This document shows positions 8,739 through 19,022 of a stretch of DNA of 19,278 bases, one piece after another. The notes beneath the pieces are model-generated. The model saw only the letters and a program-made list of their open reading frames with translations, was not told where the DNA came from and did not search any database. The stretch covers positions 1 through 19,278 of the forward strand of contig JAMQCK010000608.1 of assembly GCA_024196135.1 (NCBI GenBank), in the 5' to 3' direction. The position numbers and the translations under genes are program-made. The DNA comes from Pleurotus ostreatus/Saccharomyces cerevisiae fusant. Taxonomy: Eukaryota > Opisthokonta. Each line of letters starts with the position of its first letter. Positions within the stretch are counted from its first letter, which is position 1.

Positions 8739-11700
8739 TCACCAAAACGCACACCAACCCGAGAAGCACTGGCAGAGGTTCTCCAACGACGTCGCCTGCT
8801 GGATCAGCTTCTCCACCTGCTGCGGTACGTTCAGCGACACCAAGGGGTTGAAGTCCCGGCCCGTGAGCTTGTGCTGCACGCGGTTGTACACCACGAGCGC
8901 CTTTTCGTTGCGCGTCTCCTGCACGCCGTCGGAGAAGATGTCGCGCTCGTCGGCCATCATCTTCCGCGTCGGGCCCTGCGGGTGTGCGGCGACGCGGGCG
9001 AGTTCGACGGCGCGGTCGGGGTCTGGAAGAGAAGAGGATTGGTTAGCTGGGTGAAGGGAGAAAAGTGTGTTCGAAGTTACCTTCTGTCCGCCGAGCCTCG
9101 ACGTCGGTTTGCATCAGCCTCCAGTTGATGAGCGGGTCGTACACGAAGGCCTCCAGAACGGCCATGAGCGACTCCTTGTTGTCGCGCAGCACTTGCATCG
9201 TGATCTCGCACGTATTCCGGAAGCTGCCCTCGATGCCGCTGACCTGCAAAGCCATCAGCACTTTCTTTCTTGTCTACGAAGTGGCAACCCACCTCCATCG
9301 CCTGCGTCAACATCCTCGTCAACCGGAACGGAATCTTCTCCGGGAACTTCTCTCGGTGCATCGCAACCTCGAAGCAGTCGCCGAAATCGATGTGCACGAT
9401 CTTGCCCGTGCTCCGCTCGAGAAGGATATTCGACGGATGCCTGTCACCCAGACCCAGAATATGCCCCACCATGCTGTTCACCGCCAGCGAGCGCGTGTAG
9501 CACGCCCTTCGCTCCAGCCAGTGCTCCGAGTTCGTGCTCTTCAGCCAGAGCACGCGGTAGAGATCCTGGCCCGTCGTGTTCTCGAGCGCGTACTCGAAGA
9601 CCTCGACCTTCTGAATGAGCGTCAAGTTCTCGTAGTCGGGCGCCATCTGCAGCATGAGGCGGTACTCGATGTTGAGCAGGACCTTGCGCGAGTCGCGGTA
9701 GTCCTTGACGAGGACGTGGAGCGTGTCGCTCTCTTGGAGGTGGCCGATGAGACCGGCGTTGGGGGCGAGGGGGATGACGGCGTAGCGTTGGATGTGCAAG
9801 CGGCGCTTGAAGCTGCTGGTGTCGACGGAGAGGAGTGTGTTGACGAGGGTGAACAGCTGCATGACACGCTCGTCTTGACGGAGATCCTCGTGGCCTAAGC
9901 GGGCCGCGTTAGCTATCGCTCGAGCATATAACGAGGGAGCTCACCCTTCAAGATGTACTGGTAGTCTCGTCCATCGCTTCCGGTCAAGGACAGCCGTCTC
10001 GGTCGTTGCTTCGACGCGATGACCTGCAATTTTGGTGCGAACTTCGCGATGGTGATGACCGGACGGCCTGCTTGGTATGCGCCTGCCCGAAAGTCAGTGA
10101 AGACAACTACGTTCATGAGAAGTAACACGAACCTGGCACGGACAACTGCAAGTTGCGAGCTTCTAGCAACGCTGGAGAGACGTATTGCAAGTCGAGCTTG
10201 ATTAACGTTGGCAAGTGCTTCTCAATCTTCTTGAAGACCGCGTAGTAGATGTCCCACGCCTTCTCCAGCTCCGTAGGATCGCCTGTCCTCCTGTACCGGT
10301 TGCAAGCCTCCCGAGCTTCGTGCAGATCGCGACCGAAGGTCTGAGCGAACGACGTCTCCCTTGCAGTCTCGGGCCCGTTCTCGACCATCTCGTGTAGGGG
10401 CTCCAAGCAGGCAATCATGCCCTCGTTGTTCTTCTCCGTGAAGTAAAGTCGCGAGGCTTCCTCGAGACCTTCGTGCCACCTCTCGTGCCAGAGGATAGCG
10501 ACGCGGATGAGCTCCTTGCTGACGAGCTTGGCCTGCTGGACGATCTCCATGCTGTGCGACTCCATCTTCTTCATGATGTCCTTGGCGATCTTCGATCGAG
10601 AAGCGCTCGAAGAGGATGAAGCGACGGTGAGCGGGTAGATCAACGCCTGCGGGTGCTCCTTTCCAATGTCAGTCAGAAGATGAGTGATGTCCCTCCGGAT
10701 GTTGATATGCGGTGTCTGGATGCGCGCAATGATCTGACATGGCGTTCAGCAAAGGGAAGACAACCAGCAGCGTCGAATTTACCTGCGGGATGACGTCCAG
10801 CCATGTGTCGATAGGGACAGTCCTGAAGCCCTCCGCCATCTGCTCGCTGACCTTCTGATGAGCGCCAAACTTGAACCACAAAGTGAGCAACCGCAGGGTG
10901 TCCTGCAAGGACTCTTCGTTCCGCAAAGAAATTGAACAGAAGAAGCCTAGAAATTATTCAACCTTCGCGTCCGTACGATGTAGGACTTGATTGCATACCT
11001 CGGATGGCCTGCATGACATGACCGGCGAGAATCTCCCCTGGGATGTCCGACAACCTCGTGTCCGCCTGACTCTCAATGTGGCCGACGACTTCAAAGTTGG
11101 CCAGCGCCCATGTGTGCCATGCCTTGTACCACTGCGGATCGCATTGCGTCGCGAAAAGGTAAGCGTACATGATTTGTTGCCTCAAAGTCTGGTACGTGTC
11201 AGCAAATTGACTAGTACATTTGGGGGAAGACTTGCCTCGTCGTTATGCCATTCCTCGTTTCGTTGCGCTTGCCATGACGCCTGCTTGAAGTAGCAACGCG
11301 CAAGGAGCTTGGCTGAAGTAGCCTGCTTGTCCGCAGACGCAGTCGAACGTGGGTCCTTGACGTCGGCCTCCAACTTGGCAGAGAATTCGCGAAGGAACTG
11401 CAAGCTTTCATCGTAGTTTCCGCACGCCCACATGTACTTGAGCTGAGCGTAGACGACATTCGGAGGCGCCTTGATGTGGTGCATGTCGTAGCCATGTCCG
11501 TGCTTTTCGCGAAGGTCAGAGAAACGGAGGAGGCAATCGAGAACACGACGCACCCTAGGCGAGAGTAGCGAACGTATGGTCTTCTCAGCGAGCGCCATGC
11601 GATCGCTCTTGCGACATAAGTTGGCAAACTTGATCCACATATCCGGGTCGTCTTCGGGGTTCAGGACGAGCGTGCGGACTTGCAGTATCCTCTGCCACAC

Positions 11701-14700
11701 TTCGACATCGGGTTGGCAGCCCTGCAACCTGAGAGGGACATGAGCGAGGAACGAGAGCCAAGTGGCAAGGCGCCTACCTCTTCATCCAAGTCTTCCTCAT
11801 AGTGGATTGACGGTCAGGCTGATCAGCATATTGCTTGTACATGATGATCTCTTCGAGCTCGGAGAGCATCTGTGCCCGAACCATGATCCTGATGAATTTT
11901 AGCTTAGACAACTATCAGTTGTAGAATCAGCGTACCCATATGACCGACCGTAGCCTTCGCCGACAAACGACTGCAGCTCGGGATCCAGGAGATCTCGCGC
12001 GCGCGAGATGTTGACAAGGGCCTTGGGGAATTGGTTGCGATGTACGCATAGAATCGCTCTGTAGAAGGAGCGGTCAGGCGAGTCGTTACGCATCGTGGTG
12101 ATGTAGTCGTCCATGGAATCCCAATCATTCAGAGACCAGGCCGCCGCAGCCGCCATTGGCGCGATCGCACGACGCTGGTCGATGTCTGCCTTCATCCAGG
12201 ACTTCTGCACTTGCATAGCCAATTGGTCCCAGTCGCCGAGAGCATGCAGGCACTTCATCCGACCGAGCTGCACTTCGGGATCGTTCGGTTGAGTGAGAGC
12301 TTTGTTGTCGTATACCGTCAGGGCTTCTTGCCACCTGCCCAGCCTCTCGTACCACTCTTCGTGCTTTGTGACATCGTACTGTTCGCGAGCTCGAAGGAGG
12401 GTTCCCCATGCAGCATCGTGCTGCTGCAGGCGAGTGTTTATGGAGATGAGGGCCTCAATAATCGACGGCGACGACCGAGAGAAGAACTCAAGCTCCTTGT
12501 AATGGAGGGCCTTGGCATACGCAAGGTACTTCATGGAGTACTCGCCCAACGTATGGTTGTCGATGGGCAGGGGCTTCTCTTCGTGCTCCATGAATTCAGC
12601 CAGATTGAGAAGGCGGTTGATCAAGTCGGACGGTGCCGATGTCGACGTGATCGCAAACTCTATCGAGCGAACCAGGTCTTCCTGCATAGTGATGTTAGAC
12701 AGGAGCATAGTGATACGATTGACGCAGACTCACCTGGTATTGGTCGTACAATTCGCCCCAACACGACATGAAGGCGGCGTTGAAAAGCTCCCTGGCAAGC
12801 GGAGGGTGGGTATCAACCAGCGTCATGCAAGCGCGAAGGGCGTGCGACGGCGACTCCTTCATGAACTCCACGCTCATCCGATGCATCCATTCGCCCCAGT
12901 CCTCTCGGGTCGACACGAGCGAGACATCCCAGGCTGACTTCAAGTGCTGTTGGTTGACGGTGAAGTTGGGCGGCTCTGCTGGCGCCGAGAATTCGGGAGG
13001 TTTGCTGGTGTCGCTGAGGCTGAAGAACAATGAGTCAAAAGCATGGAGTGATGCACGAAGACGTACAAGGGTTCGAGATGCCCGGACCCTCGAGGGATGG
13101 GCTGACCGTTGAGCAGCTTGCTGATGAGACTCTCATAGTTCGGGTGCGTTACACGGTTGCGCAACATGGCCTAAAACATGGTCAAGCCTTGCTTCAGAGA
13201 GCGAAAGCTCATGCATACCTTGTTGATGGTAGGTACGAAGATGGCGAAGTCCGACCATAGCTGTATCACCAGCGCGCAAAGCGTGTCCATAACCGCCATC
13301 CTCAGCTCGTTGTTCGACCCCTCCAGCACCCGTACCAAGGGATGGATGATGCGAGACGCCCTATCCGAGAAGTTGATGCGCTTCGAGAGCCCGTCGATCG
13401 TCTGCATGGCCTTCTTGCGTAACGCCGTGCTCGCATCTGGCCTCTCGAAGGTCTTGACGATCACGGGCACAACAAGATGCAGATACTCCTCGATATTCGC
13501 ACCAAAGGTCTGTAAGGCGTCGAAAACCTTCATCTGCGTGCTCATGCGCTTGTCCGTGAGCTCGCCCTCGAAGACCTTCAAAAGCAAGGGGATGATGTTC
13601 GGGAGGAAGGGCTTGAACTCGGCGTCCAGTGCACGACCCAAAGCTTCCACGAGGGACACTATTGGCAGTTGCAGAGAGGTGTTCTCCCAGAGATCCGTAA
13701 TGAGCGCGAAGACGTCCGGCATGTAGTTCCGAATATGCTGCTTGATGATCCCGACCAAGATTGCGAGCTGCTGCAGATGGAATTCTTGCAAACGCGCTAT
13801 CGATGTCCTGGTCACGGCAGCAAAGGCGGGGATGATCTATATAATGGGTCAGTCTTTGTCAACGCGGGACATTGCTAGGACATACCTGAGGGAGAAACGC
13901 CACGCATTTGAGACCCTGCGTCTTGAATATCGACATAATTGCCTCTATAACCGCGTGGTGGTGAGAGGTCAGCGATTGGTCGCGCAATATAGCAAGGAGG
14001 GCGTTGACGACCGTTGTTTGGTAGTAATCGTCCGATACAGCCACTATTGACTGGGCCGCAAGAGGCATCTGGTTGACAGCGGTGATCGCTTTCTCGCCCG
14101 TAGCGTCATCATCTGGACGACTCTGGAGATGGAAAGTGAGCGTTAGTGCATCCAGAAAGGCGGAGAAACGTACCTTTCGGCGGTACGGGTTCATGGCGCC
14201 CATTATGCCAAGGACTTTCACGACTTCGCGGCGTACGGTCTGCGAGGTCTCCGTCTTGAGTATCCGAGCCAAAATCTGGAGCAATTGCGGGTGGTCAATC
14301 AGAGGGCTGATAACATAACCGGTGCTCGTGCAGATCTGCCCAAGAGTATGCAGTGCGGCATCGCGCCGGAGGAAGGAGGGATCCGACAATTTCCTGAGTA
14401 TCACTTGCATAAGGTCGGGTACGTGCGCCATCGCGTCTTCACCGCCGACACAAGCGAGTTCTCCGAGACACATGAGCACGTTAGCGGACACGGTCGGGTT
14501 CACGTCGTCGGCCTTGACCATGAGCACGCGAAGCATTGGCAAGGCGTACGGCTTTATGAGCCGCTGCGTTGCCCCGACCAGGAGGGTCAACAGCCGGGTG
14601 CATTCTTCCCTGCTGCGTACGACGGTCGAGTATTCCAGCTCGGTGAGCAGTTGGATGAGGGCTTTGCGCAGCGAAGGCATCACGTAAGCGGGGTTGTGCT

Positions 14701-16887
14701 TGGCTAGGCGTCCAATCAGAGTCACGGCGGTGACCCGATTGTCGAACACTTCGTCGTTGAGCGCGATGAAGATGGAGCGCACGTTCTCCGCTTGAGCCAA
14801 GTGCTTGTCGAAGCGCTCGTGCAAGGACGACAGGACAGTTTGCCGTATTGTCGCGTCTACGACCGGTCAGTATACACTTCGCAGAGCCCAGGGATCGCCT
14901 ACCAGGGTCTGCGATGCCAACAGTCAAGAGCTTGTCCAAAACGTCGCTGATGACCTCGATAGCATGACTACTGGCTTGATAGCAGATGGGGTCGCGAACA
15001 AAGAGCCTGCAACACGTCGTAGCCGCTGCGCGCCGCACTTCCGGGTGGTCGTCTTCAAGATACGGCAAGGCGCACTGCCGCACGAACTCGTTCAGGATGT
15101 GGCCTGTCCAGATTGAGTATCGTCGCCACTTTGCAATGGTGAGCACGTACCGCTGAAGTCGAATGATCCCAAGGTCGTCAGTGCGAGCGTGATAACCTCC
15201 GGTGTCTTCTCCCCCACTATTGACGCCTGCGACGTGTTGATATCTCGGGACATTGCGCTTGCGTCCGCCCTTTCCAAGGCGGGAGGTGCGCCCAACGGCT
15301 TGTATGGCTGCCCACTCAGGATCATGGACAGAAGATCAAGCAAACGGTCTGCATTTAGATGAGAACGGCATAGATTGATCGTTGGTAGACGCCTCACCTT
15401 GGATCGTCTTGAGAAGAGGAGGAATATGCTTCGCAATAGCGACCAGCGCGTTACGAAGCGGCTCACTAAGCCCACACGCAAAGATCAGGTCGAGCTGATC
15501 GTGCAGCAACTTCGTCAGGTTCGGCCCAACGGCGGACGCCAGCATGCCCAAGCACTGGAACATCGGTTCCTCGGGTGGCGCGTTCCTTCTTCCTCGCGCT
15601 TGCAGCCCCGCCTTGATCTGTCCCATTATGGGCTCCAAAAACGGCTTCATGTCGCTGCCCACGGCAGCCGCGGTATGCCCGATGGCGACGAAAGCTGTGG
15701 ATCGTGAGCAGATGTACAAGCCAGCGTGACAAGAGACGTACCGAAGGGTCTATCCGCGGGCTTCTCGAGCTGTGTGAGGAGCTGCGCCATTGACTTGTGC
15801 AAGAAATGCTCCGTGAACGTGGTCGTGTCGTACGCCGCCAAGGAGGGGACGAGAGTAATGACGGTCTTGCGAATAAGCCCGTCGCGATGGGACTTGAAGC
15901 GAAGGATTTGCTCTGCTGAGTCGAGGAATGTTTCTCGCATGAACTGTGTATTACGTGCATCAGCACAAATAACGCGTGTGAGGCGGAAGTGATTACCATG
16001 CCTCCATGCAGCAACAGCTCGCGATAGGTGAGCAGAGATCCGTGGATCACTTCGGGCTGAGCTTGCTTTAAACCCATTTGCGCGTCTTGGAGGATCTTGA
16101 GGAGGAAAGGGCTATTGCGCGTATTCCTTTCGCGCTGCGTGATTATCTCGAGGCATGCCGCCAAAAGCTCCGCCGCTCCCTCGCGTACAATGAGGCGCTG
16201 ATCTCTCAGCGGCACCAAAATGTTGTCAAAGACCATGCCGATGTGGGAGTAAAAGTAGTTCGAGGAATTGCGCGCCAGTTCCTTCAGGATAAGCACGCCA
16301 GCGTACCGCGGGGCCTCTGGCTTCTCCGGCTGCATCAGGTCGACCGCCGCCGGTACCTCCTTCTCCATGAAGCCCTCCCCGAAGGCGGACCCGCCGATCT
16401 CAGCAATCTTGCCGAGGGTTTTCGACGCCTGGAGCATGAGGTGGAAGTCATGGTGCGGGAGGAGGTGCTTGACGTAGTTGTAGAAGCGGAACAGATTCCT
16501 CTTGGACTCGATGGTTTCCTCTCTGTCGACGTCCAGGAGGTGATCTGCGTGTGTTAGGGCGCGGTATGCGATGGGGGACGCGTCCACGCACCTATAGCTA
16601 GCAGACCCCCCGTCTGGTCGACGATGTTCGTGCTGTGGATAAGATCGAAGAGCCGTTTCGTCAGATTCTCGTCCCAGAGCTTCGCTGCAGCGTCCGAGGA
16701 CATCTCCGCGACCGTACTCGCGACCTTCACGACGATGAGTACACGCTGACCTAGCGCGCTTAGCAGAACGCACATAGTTCCGTAGCTCCTGCGCAGATTG
16801 TAGCCGCACATCGGGATTCTTGTTGACCAGCCCCAGGAATATGTGATTCAAAACCTCTATCTGTGAGGCCTGCAGAGTCGTCGCCAT
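8739..16887 (-). CDS. TOR: Target of rapamycin (TOR) serine/threonine kinase
   Basis: Catalytic core of TORC1/TORC2, coupling nutrients to growth. The 22 exons (minus strand) are 16887-16774, 16724-16592, 16544-15997, 15943-15742, 15694-15398, 15348-15151, 15103-14903, 14856-14174, 14122-13886, 13836-13219, 13170-13067, 13019-12734, 12681-11936, 11888-11778, 11728-11236, 11188-10999, 10946-10783, 10733-10133, 10082-9945, 9894-9293, 9243-9081 and 9022-8739. They total 7113 nt and give 2370 residues, normal for TOR. Residues 1-1200 are HEAT repeats and about 1230-1790 the FAT domain. FRB (about 1849-1945) keeps the rapamycin contacts: LEEASRLYF with Ser1869, and AWDIYYAVF with Trp1935, spaced as in human Ser2035/Trp2101. 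The kinase has Lys2021 ([18 protein letters not shown]), catalytic loop GLGDRHPSN (Asp2172, Asn2177) and HIDFGDCFE (Asp2191). FATC ends [15 protein letters not shown]. The start at 16887 gives a family-like N-terminus; an in-frame ATG lies at 17043. Intron 15 is GC-AG; intron 8 is in frame. Confidence 0.97.
11189..11235 (-). other. GC-AG intron 15 of TOR
   Basis: The 47-nt intron starts GCAAGT and ends GTACCAG, with a CTGAC branch-like site near the acceptor. It joins EEWHNDE to [10 protein letters not shown] in phase 0, leading into the conserved [10 protein letters not shown] of the FAT domain. The GT two bases later (11231) with the same acceptor gives a frameshift, so the GC donor is required by the reading frame. 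Confidence 0.75.
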
Positions 16888-17210
16888 CCCGGCGACCCCA
16901 GATGATGGCAGGCAAAGGGATGGAGAACAAATGGAGAACAATGGTTTTGAGTTGTTACCTGACGTCCTCCGCTTAGGCGCGCACGTGTCAACTTCAAGGT
17001 CCTCGTCGACTTGTCTAATCGCAACAAGTCCTCGCGCAGTCATTCGTGCGGCAACACTCGCAGACAGAAGTAGGATTTATCGTGCTCTAGTACGCTCAAT
17101 TGATATGACGTGGTATGATTACAGAGGCGTTAAGGAGCAGTAGTGTACGGAGAGACCAAATGCTCCCTCGACAGATAAATCCACACATCTATCAATGCAG
17201 GTATATGTGC
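16888..17210 (-). promoter_or_regulatory. LSC1 3' region and TOR promoter/leader
   Basis: These 323 bp separate the LSC1 stop and the TOR start on the same strand. Visible elements are TGACGTGG at 17106-17113, which resembles a bZIP (CRE/UPRE-like) site, and a perfect 11-bp direct repeat close to the TOR ATG. The frame upstream of TOR stays open to an ATG at 17043 but shows no family-like sequence. No other gene is seen. Confidence 0.4.
16920..16941. repeat. 11-bp perfect direct repeat in the TOR leader
   Basis: ATGGAGAACAA occurs twice back to back (16920-16930 and 16931-16941) and is followed by ATGG, the start of a third unit. On the coding strand it reads as repeated TTGTTCTCCAT, 33-54 nt before the TOR ATG. 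Confidence 0.8.
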
Positions 17211-18606
17211 TCAGACCAAGCCCGCCGCCTTCATGGCCTAAGTAGACGATCAGCATACGTCGCACGGAAGCTAACAGTCAGGCTTACCTTCAACATCTCC
17301 GAGCCAATCTTCGCCGGGCTGTCGGTGACGATGGCACCAGCGGCCTCCAGGGCCTTAACCTTGTCAGAAGCAGCACCTGCACTCTGTTAGTCGTCTATCG
17401 CAGCGCTCTGCTAACAGTACGCACCCTTGCCACCAGCAATGATAGCACCGGCGTGGCCCATGCGACGGCCCGGGGGAGCCGTACGGCCAGCAATGAAGCC
17501 GACAACCGGCTTAGGGACGGCGCGCGTCTTGTTGTACTTCTCAAGGTACTCAGCCGCGTCCTCCTCCATGGAACCACCGATCTCGCCAATGATGACGATA
17601 CCTGTACGAAGGTTTAGTGTTGACCGAGCTGAAGCACGCGAATCCACTTACCCTCAGTGTTCGGGTCCTCCAGGAAGACCTTGACAACGTCAAGGTGAGT
17701 GGTGCCCGGGAAGGGGTCACCGCCAATGCCGACACACAACGTCTGACCAAGGCCGACGTCGGTCGTTTGCGCGACAGCCTCGTACGTGAGGGTACCCGAC
17801 CGCGAGACGATACCTGGCACGTTCGTCAGGTAGGCAACTCGCGCCACTGCGCTGACGTGCACACACCGATTTTGCCGGGCGTGTGGATGTGGCCGGGCTG
17901 GATGCCCATCTTGCAGCCAAGAGGGTTGATGATACCAGGGCAGTTGGGGCCGACGAGACGGCTCTTCGACTGGTTCTTGAGCGCGTTCGCGACCTGGAGC
18001 GGCGGTCAGAGGAGGAGCAATCGCGCGTTGCGCAGCACGTACGCGGATCTCATCCTGCTGGGGGATGCCCTCCGTGATGCAGACAATCAGGCCAATCTCA
18101 TTCTCGATAGCGTCAATGATCGCGTCGGCGGCGCTGGGAGGGGGAACGTAGAGGACCGTCGCGTCGGGGTGCGTCTCGCGAACAGCCTATAGAGAGCGCG
18201 TCAGGCAGCGCTCAGGCTCCAAAGTGTCCTATCGCACCTCCTTGACAGAGCCGAACACAGGGAGACCCAGATGGGTCTGGCCAGCCTTCTTCGGGGAGAC
18301 ACCGCCAACCATGTTCGTGCCGTACTTCAAGGCCTCAGCAGCATGGAAAGTCGCCTGAGGGATGGTCGCTCAGTATCTCAGTGTTCGAGTTGGGGCAGTC
18401 GACATACCGTCTTTCCAGTGAAGCCCTGAACGAGGACCTTCGTATCCTTGTGGATCCTCAGGTTGTGGATCGTGTCCTCATAACCCCGGCGAGAGGCGGA
18501 CTGGGAGAACGCCCGGCGTCCGGCTGAGACTCGTCAGAAAAATGCACGGAGACCATAGGATATTTTCGTTACCAAGGCCGAGCAGCGTACGCGAGCGGGG
18601 GAACAT
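17211..18606 (-). CDS. LSC1: Succinyl-CoA ligase subunit alpha, mitochondrial
   Basis: TCA-cycle enzyme that converts succinyl-CoA to succinate with substrate-level phosphorylation. The alpha subunit binds CoA and carries the phosphohistidine; the beta subunit (not in the window) sets nucleotide specificity. Nine exons, minus strand: 18606-18573, 18529-18408, 18354-18238, 18186-18043, 17993-17867, 17813-17652, 17601-17425, 17376-17288, 17237-17211 (TGA). They total 999 nt and give 332 residues, the normal length. The N-terminus [20 protein letters not shown] is basic, Ser-rich and without acids, a mitochondrial presequence. The CoA-binding Rossmann part has [20 protein letters not shown] and [20 protein letters not shown], then [11 protein letters not shown] and [16 protein letters not shown]. 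The ligase part has [35 protein letters not shown] and [15 protein letters not shown] with phospho-acceptor His285. The last exon codes only AMKAAGLV. Introns run 43-53 nt, with the shortest in the window (43 nt) inside the presequence. Confidence 0.96.
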
Positions 18607-19022
18607 GGATGGTGAGTAAAGGCGAAAATGTTCTGAGCGCCTCTTCGAGACACGACCTCTGGCTTTGAGCGTGTTTACGTCGCGGGCGAGATCGGTCCGG
18701 GTGTCGTTCCGGTCCTCCGAGCGAACTTCACCGCGGCTGGCCGTCCGCCAGCGGCGACCCGCCCCCAGCAGCGGGTAGCCGTCAGCCTCTCTTTTCGCAG
18801 GTCTAGATGTGAAAGGCGCGCTCAGAAGGTCCGCTCAACGGCACAGACATCTACCACTCCTGCCGAACGAAAATCTGAGTGGGGTCCGCTCGCACTCTCA
18901 ACCACGACCGCTCACAAGACCAAGTCCGTCATTACAAGGACCTCCGTTCGATCACAAACAGTATGCGGCGATACGTACCTATGATATAGACTATGACTAC
19001 TACAAGCTGGCGGCTACATGCT
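18607..19022 (-). promoter_or_regulatory. LSC1 promoter region
   Basis: This 416-bp region lies between the stop of the right-edge gene and the LSC1 start, both on the minus strand. Candidate elements are a GC-box-like CCCGCCCCC at 18758-18766, about 150 bp before the ATG, and TTTACGTCG near 18674-18682 (CRE-like). A 6-bp inverted repeat GCTGGC/GCCAGC lies at 18736-18752. The open frame on the plus strand at 18809-19120 has no recognisable product and overlaps the better-supported minus-strand exons, so I do not call it. Confidence 0.4.

Noticed and set aside
9065..9898. 277-codon open frame on the plus strand
   Set aside because: It is antisense to the TOR kinase-domain exons, which carry all catalytic motifs. 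It is an opposite-strand shadow of GC3-rich coding sequence.
15466..17043. Single 525-codon open frame on the minus strand
   Set aside because: It reads through TOR introns and drifts into wrong frames. The spliced TOR model explains the conserved parts, and the rest is unlike any TOR.
17617..18192. 191-codon open frame on the plus strand
   Set aside because: It is antisense to LSC1 exons with the full succinyl-CoA ligase motif set. No independent coding evidence.
8739..18606. ACBD6-like, TOR and LSC1 as a functional co-oriented cluster
   Set aside because: Each has its own promoter-sized spacer of about 320 bp or more, and they belong to different pathways. Nothing in the sequence shows co-regulation.
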